Assembly (NCBI RefSeq): GCF_003710905.1
Contig: NZ_RHHV01000005.1
Coordinates: 186,001 to 250,000 of the forward strand
From: Brevibacillus parabrevis
Lineage (GTDB): Bacteria > Bacillota > Bacilli > Brevibacillales > Brevibacillaceae
Reading direction: 5' to 3'
Length of the DNA stretch: 64,000 nt
The notes under the pieces were generated by a model. The model had not been told where the DNA came from, searched no databases, and saw nothing but the letters and a program-made list of their open reading frames with translations. This document shows positions 59,768 to 64,000 of the stretch, one piece after another. Each line of letters begins with the position of its first letter. Within the stretch, counting starts at the first letter, position 1. The translations under genes were made by a program, and so were the position numbers.

Positions 59768-62002
59768 TTGGAACCAAAAAAGAATAGACGCAAGCGTTGG
59801 GCGAGTCTCATGGCCCTGATGGTGATAGGCGCAAGCGCGGTGTGGTGGTTCTGGGACGCAGACCGGGTCGAGAGCATGGAGACGACGTCTGGCATCCAAA
59901 TCAAGTTTCGCACGGAAGGCGATCAGCTCCAGGTATTCCAAGCGGAAAAATGGCAGCCGTTCTTTGCAAAAGGCGTCAATCTGGGGGCGTCGCTGCCAGG
60001 ACATTATCCGGGAGAGCTGCCCATTCAAAAAGAAGACTACTTGCGCTGGTTCGCGATGATCGACGAGATGGGCGCGAATGTCATCCGCGTATACACGATT
60101 CACCCGCCTGCTTTTTATGAGGCGCTCGTTGAGTTCAATCGCAGCAAGGCAGGATCACCGCTCTATTTGATGCAGGGCATCTGGAGCCCGGAGGAGTTGT
60201 TGATCGAGAAAAAAGACGCGTATTTGCCAGAGATTCGCGAGCAGTTTCGCCAAGAGATCAAGGACGCGGTCGGGGCTGTTTACGGCGAGGTCACTCTGCC
60301 GGAGAAGTCAGGCAAGGCGAGCGGCAAATATGCGGCGAATGCAGGCAAATACTTGATTGGCTGGCACACCGGAACGGAGTGGGACCCGGTCATGGTGCAA
60401 AACACAAACCGTTTGCACCAGAAGCTGCCGCCGTATCAGGGGAAGCATTTTAACGCCACGGCGGATGCTACCGCTTTTGAGACCTGGATCGCCGAAATGG
60501 TCGATACGGTCGCAACAGAAGAAAGCAAGTACGGCTGGCAGCACCCGATGACGTTTACCAACTGGGTGACGACCGATCCGCTGTCGCATCCGGGAGAACC
60601 GTTGCATCACGAAGATTTGGTCAGTGTGGACCCTATGCATATTCAGCCAGTGAAATGGGAGGCGGGCTACTTCGCGTCCTACCACGTCTATCCGTACTAT
60701 CCGGATTTGTTCCGTTACGATCCGGCCCTGCAACAAGTGAAAAACGACGCAGGGCAAATCGACACGTACAAGGCGTATTTGCGGCAATTGAAGGCGCATC
60801 ACAAAAACATGCCAGTCATGGTTACGGAGTTCGGTGTCCCGGCGTCAGTCGGAATCGCTCACCTGGGCAATCTCGGACGCAATCAGGGCGGGCACTCCGA
60901 GCGGCAGCAAGGCGAGATCGACGCGGCGCTCATGCGCGAAATTCATCAGGAAGGATACGCCGGCGGCATCCTGTTCGTCTGGCAGGATGAATGGTTCAAG
61001 AAAACGTGGAACACGATGCGCTTCGAACTGCCGGAAGATCGCCGTTCCTTTTGGCTCAACGTCCTGACCAACGAGTCGTTGTTCGGCGTCCTGGGGATGT
61101 ATCCGAACAAAGAAGGCGTGCTCGTCATGGATGGCGATCGTTCCGACTGGGATCAGCTCAAACCGGAGGAGAAGCAGAAGCTCGACATCCGTGTTCCCGG
61201 TATCGACGAAATCTGGATGACGCACGACGAAGGCTATGTGTATATGCTGGCGAAGCTTGCGCACCCTTTTGACCCGGAAAAAGCAAAGCTGTATTTCGGT
61301 GTCGATACGATTCAGGGAGGCAACAAGCACACGGCACAACTGCCCGGACTTACGCTGGACGAAGGATGGGAGACGCTGATCGAGCTGGGCAAAGCCGAGG
61401 AGAGCCAGATTCAGATTGCGGCAAACTACGACTTCCACACGCGGCTTTACGGGAAACGGTACGGGATGCTTGAAGTGAAGGAAGAGGAACTGCGCGACGA
61501 TTCCGGTGTATTCAAGCCGTGGAAACTCGCCGTGGGACTGGAGATGGAGCCGCCCGACAGCAAGACGTACCATCCGCTGGAAGAAGTGCTGGTCGGGAAG
61601 CTTTTGCGGGGAACGACCGATGCCCAGGACCCGCAGTACGACTCGCGGACGGCCTGGCAGGCAAAAGGCGATGTGGTAGAGCTGAGAGTGCCGTGGATGC
61701 TGCTTGGATTCACCGATCCGAGTTCGCTTGCGGTCATGAGCTACAAGGATGCTGGCAAAAGCTTTTCATCAGAGACGAGCAAAGGAATCAGGCTTTTGCC
61801 CATTCTCGTCGAGCGCTCGACGCAAAGCATTGTCGGGAAAAACGAGCTGCCTTCCCCTTATCCGGTGTCGCAGCTTCCGATCTACTCCTGGCCAGCCTGG
61901 GAGCAGGTCGGTTACCACGAGCGGAAAAAGCAAAGCTATTCGATCATCCAAAAAGCATGGAAACAGATACAGGCTCCCGTGACAGACAAAGCTCAACCTT
62001 AA
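59768..62002 (+). CDS. membrane-anchored glycoside-hydrolase-like protein
   Basis: 744 residues from TTG 59768, 9 bases after GGAGG. A basic start (MEPKKNRRKRW) then one hydrophobic helix (about 12-28) make it an outward-facing anchored protein. Residues about 60-430 look like a TIM-barrel (QPFFAKGVNLGASLPGHYPGE, GANVIRVYTIHPPAFYEAL, VMVTEFGVPASVG with a candidate catalytic Glu near 358, GGILFVWQDEWFKKTW). The C-terminal 300 residues are beta-rich. Such proteins occur with exopolysaccharide synthases. Specificity unknown; the next gene follows with no gap. Confidence 0.8.
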   Translation: MEPKKNRRKRWASLMALMVIGASAVWWFWDADRVESMETTSGIQIKFRTEGDQLQVFQAEKWQPFFAKGVNLGASLPGHYPGELPIQKEDYLRWFAMIDEMGANVIRVYTIHPPAFYEALVEFNRSKAGSPLYLMQGIWSPEELLIEKKDAYLPEIREQFRQEIKDAVGAVYGEVTLPEKSGKASGKYAANAGKYLIGWHTGTEWDPVMVQNTNRLHQKLPPYQGKHFNATADATAFETWIAEMVDTVATEESKYGWQHPMTFTNWVTTDPLSHPGEPLHHEDLVSVDPMHIQPVKWEAGYFASYHVYPYYPDLFRYDPALQQVKNDAGQIDTYKAYLRQLKAHHKNMPVMVTEFGVPASVGIAHLGNLGRNQGGHSERQQGEIDAALMREIHQEGYAGGILFVWQDEWFKKTWNTMRFELPEDRRSFWLNVLTNESLFGVLGMYPNKEGVLVMDGDRSDWDQLKPEEKQKLDIRVPGIDEIWMTHDEGYVYMLAKLAHPFDPEKAKLYFGVDTIQGGNKHTAQLPGLTLDEGWETLIELGKAEESQIQIAANYDFHTRLYGKRYGMLEVKEEELRDDSGVFKPWKLAVGLEMEPPDSKTYHPLEEVLVGKLLRGTTDAQDPQYDSRTAWQAKGDVVELRVPWMLLGFTDPSSLAVMSYKDAGKSFSSETSKGIRLLPILVERSTQSIVGKNELPSPYPVSQLPIYSWPAWEQVGYHERKKQSYSIIQKAWKQIQAPVTDKAQP

Positions 62003-63214
62003 ATGTTGGACAGGAGAGTGGCAAATGTGCAAACACCTTTGGCGACAGCAATTGTTTTTGTGTACACGCTAAGCGGGATTACCGTGCTGGGATTGCTTGC
62101 CTTGTTCGCACTGAAGCTGCGAAATTTATCGGCAGAGAAGCAGGCACGCATGTGCGAAGAAAAATACCGCGATTACTTCGTCTACTTGCAAGCTTACGGC
62201 GAAGAGGAAGAACGCCTGAAGGTGCCCTACGGCGAGGTGACGCAAAAGGAAAAGCAGCTCATTCAAAAAAAGCTGTTTGAACTGATGGAACGCTTTACGG
62301 GCGTCCATAGGCAGAAATTGATCCAGCTCTGCGAAGATATGGGACTCGTTGCACACGATCTCGAACGGCTGCGGAGCGGCTGGAAATGGACGCGAGTCGA
62401 CGCCGCCTACAATTTGGGGGTCATGCGATCCGGCCAGGCAGCGCCTGATTTGCTCGTTCTGTTGCAAAAAAGCGGGGTAAACGATCCGAGCCTGTTCATC
62501 TTTGCCAGGGCGATTGCCAAATGCGCCCGAGATGCGGAAGACCTGCGGCAGATGGCGGAGTATGTCGTGCGGATGAAAAAGAACGTTCACCAGCTCATTG
62601 TCGACATGATCAGCGACTCGCAGCTGGACACGACTTCGTTTTATACCGAATGGATCCGCGACAAAAATCCGGAATTGGTCAAAATCGGGTTGATCGGCTT
62701 CGCCGTGCACGCTCAGCTCGAACTGGAGCCGGGATTGTCCAGGCTGGCGCTCTCTGCTGACAAAGAGGTGCGGATCAAGGCCGTGAAGCTCATGTGCCGC
62801 GACATCCGCTATTTGAACGACCAGACGATCAAAGACTTTTTGAACCACAAAGATTGGGAAATACGCGCCTTGATCGTCAAAGCAATCGGGGCGATGCAGC
62901 TTGCGGACTATGTGCCCGCCCTGAAAAAAGCGGTTGGCGATGCCAACTGGTGGGTGCGGCATCACAGCGCCCGCAGCTTGACGCAGCTGCAAGCAAAAGG
63001 CTTTTCGGCTCTGTGCGACATATTGCGGGAAGAGGGCAGCAATCCGAAAAGCGAGATGGCTCAGCAAATTATCCAGGAAGAGCTGGAAAAAGCAGAGCGC
63101 AGCCTCGGTGGCGAGCCAAGCACAGAAAAGCTGTTGGATTACAATGAAAAGCTGCATTTGTACCGCAAGTCGTGCAAAAAAACCATTTCCACCGTTCAGG
63201 CGATGGAAGGATAA
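62003..63214 (+). CDS. HEAT-repeat protein with N-terminal membrane helix
   Basis: 403 residues. One membrane helix near residues 10-35 (LATAIVFVYTLSGITVLGLLALFALKL), then an all-helical region with HEAT-like repeats: VDAAYNLGVMRSGQAAPDLLVLLQK, EVRIKAVKLMCRDIRY, WEIRALIVKAIGAMQL, WWVRHHSARSLTQL. HEAT arrays bind partner proteins, here probably the glycosyltransferase or its complex on the cytoplasmic side. ATG 62003 follows directly after the preceding stop, so translation is coupled. No catalytic site. Confidence 0.85.
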   Translation: MLDRRVANVQTPLATAIVFVYTLSGITVLGLLALFALKLRNLSAEKQARMCEEKYRDYFVYLQAYGEEEERLKVPYGEVTQKEKQLIQKKLFELMERFTGVHRQKLIQLCEDMGLVAHDLERLRSGWKWTRVDAAYNLGVMRSGQAAPDLLVLLQKSGVNDPSLFIFARAIAKCARDAEDLRQMAEYVVRMKKNVHQLIVDMISDSQLDTTSFYTEWIRDKNPELVKIGLIGFAVHAQLELEPGLSRLALSADKEVRIKAVKLMCRDIRYLNDQTIKDFLNHKDWEIRALIVKAIGAMQLADYVPALKKAVGDANWWVRHHSARSLTQLQAKGFSALCDILREEGSNPKSEMAQQIIQEELEKAERSLGGEPSTEKLLDYNEKLHLYRKSCKKTISTVQAMEG

Positions 63215-63231
63215 GCAGAAAGGAGGCCCGC

Positions 63232-64000
63232 ATGAGAGAGTTTTTGCTGTACTACGGAATGTTTGCCATCTACTACGTCATGGCGATCAATTCCTTGTAT
63301 TTTATCATCATGCTGTTTTCGTTCAAAAGCATCATGGGGATTTTGAAAAGCTCGATTTATTCGCGCTTCCAGGCATTGTCCGGCTCGGAGCACGTACCGC
63401 CGATTTCGATTCTCGTGCCTGCCTATAACGAAGAGCTGACAATCATTGAGAATGTGCGATCGCTGCTTGCGCTGAACTATCCGCGGTATGAGGTGATCGT
63501 GGTCAATGACGGCTCCAAGGATGATACTTTGCAAGTGTTGATCCAAGAGTTTTCCTTGACGATATCCAAACATTTGCCAGTTCAGCCGCTGCTGCACACT
63601 TCACAGGTCAGGGGCATTTACCACAACCCGGATTTCCCCAACTTGTACTTGATCGACAAAGAAAACGGGGGCAAAGCGGACTCGCTGAACGCCGGAATCA
63701 ATTTGTCGCACTATCCGCTGATCGCTTCGATTGATGCCGACTCGTTGCTGGAAAAAGATGCGCTCATTCGCATTGCCAAGGTGTACATGGAAAACCCGGA
63801 GGAAACCGTGGCGATCGGCGGCGACATTCGGATTGCCAACGGCTGCAAAATCGAGAACGGCGTGGTCAAAGAAATTCGCCTGCCGGACAAATTTTTGCCG
63901 ATGATGCAGTCGGTGGAATACTTGAAGGCGTTTCTCGGCGGACGCATCGGCTGGAGCGCGATCAACGGCCTGATCATCGTCTCGGGGGCGTTCGGCGTCT
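63232..64000 (+). CDS. GT2 glycosyltransferase, 3' end outside window
   Basis: First 256 residues only; the frame is open to the window edge. One or two membrane helices at the N-terminus (about 5-32), then GT-A fold: ISILVPAYNEELTII, VIVVNDGSKDDTLQVL (DGS), KENGGKADSLNAGIN (GGKA), IASIDADSLLEKDALI (DxD) and IGGDIRIANG. This is a processive synthase-like (HasA/IcaA/NodC-like) family. AGGAGG precedes ATG 63232. With the GH-like and HEAT genes it forms a polysaccharide export or synthesis locus. The QxxRW motif would lie beyond the edge. Confidence 0.92.
   Translation, partial: MREFLLYYGMFAIYYVMAINSLYFIIMLFSFKSIMGILKSSIYSRFQALSGSEHVPPISILVPAYNEELTIIENVRSLLALNYPRYEVIVVNDGSKDDTLQVLIQEFSLTISKHLPVQPLLHTSQVRGIYHNPDFPNLYLIDKENGGKADSLNAGINLSHYPLIASIDADSLLEKDALIRIAKVYMENPEETVAIGGDIRIANGCKIENGVVKEIRLPDKFLPMMQSVEYLKAFLGGRIGWSAINGLIIVSGAFGV

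Overview
The window looks like chromosome of a low-to-moderate GC Gram-positive spore-former, most likely Brevibacillus or a close Paenibacillaceae relative. Evidence is strong AGGAGG-type ribosome sites, frequent TTG and GTG starts, T-box, preQ1, Fur and PerR type signals, and Bacillus-type lipoproteins and ABC systems. The genus is an inference; no rRNA or marker search was possible.

Layout. 1-2740 is AT-rich and carries two secreted or anchored orphans plus a wrecked IS transposase. 2747-5429 holds a GNAT acetyltransferase, a secreted protein and a queuosine-precursor transporter behind a preQ1-I riboswitch. 5600-11131 is one giant secreted multidomain nuclease. 11407-17904 is an IclR-led cluster for cyclic ureides: hydantoinase/allantoinase-type amidohydrolase, MmgE/PrpD protein, carbamoylase, DUF3311 protein and sodium:solute symporter. 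trpS follows on the minus strand with a T-box whose specifier reads UGG. A TetR/HXXEE pair and an unusual regulator lead to two more M20 amidohydrolases (22066-24538).

24618-28452 (minus) is a Fur-boxed haem uptake and use operon (HmuT, HmuU, HmuV, HugZ-like, DinB). 28699-34292 is a LolD-type ATPase, lipoprotein membrane-fusion protein, large FtsX permease and a second ATPase with an AbrB-like tail. 34453-39629 is an AT-richer insertion with near-identical terminator copies on both sides. It encodes a 1597-residue secreted repeat protein ending in a Hint domain and a nucleotidyltransferase-like C-terminus, followed by a small orphan that is a candidate immunity gene. I consider this the most novel module in the window.

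41125-45311 has small housekeeping genes: a MerR-type coiled-coil protein, an LSm-like protein, a UPF0173 hydrolase, a TspO protein and an MTA/SAH-deaminase-type enzyme. 45519-52560 is a MurNAc recovery operon (MurR, serine hydrolase, sugar ABC transporter, BadF-type kinase, MurQ) that uses an ABC importer plus kinase in place of the PTS. 52708-55722 encodes an orphan PAS histidine kinase, a DUF3870 protein and a GAF-GGDEF protein. An NhaC antiporter is on the minus strand. 57428-59255 is a peroxidase system (TrxR-like flavoprotein, glutaredoxin-like protein, peroxiredoxin) behind a near-consensus PerR box. The window ends in a polysaccharide-type locus: anchored GH-like protein, HEAT-repeat protein and a GT2 glycosyltransferase cut by the window edge.
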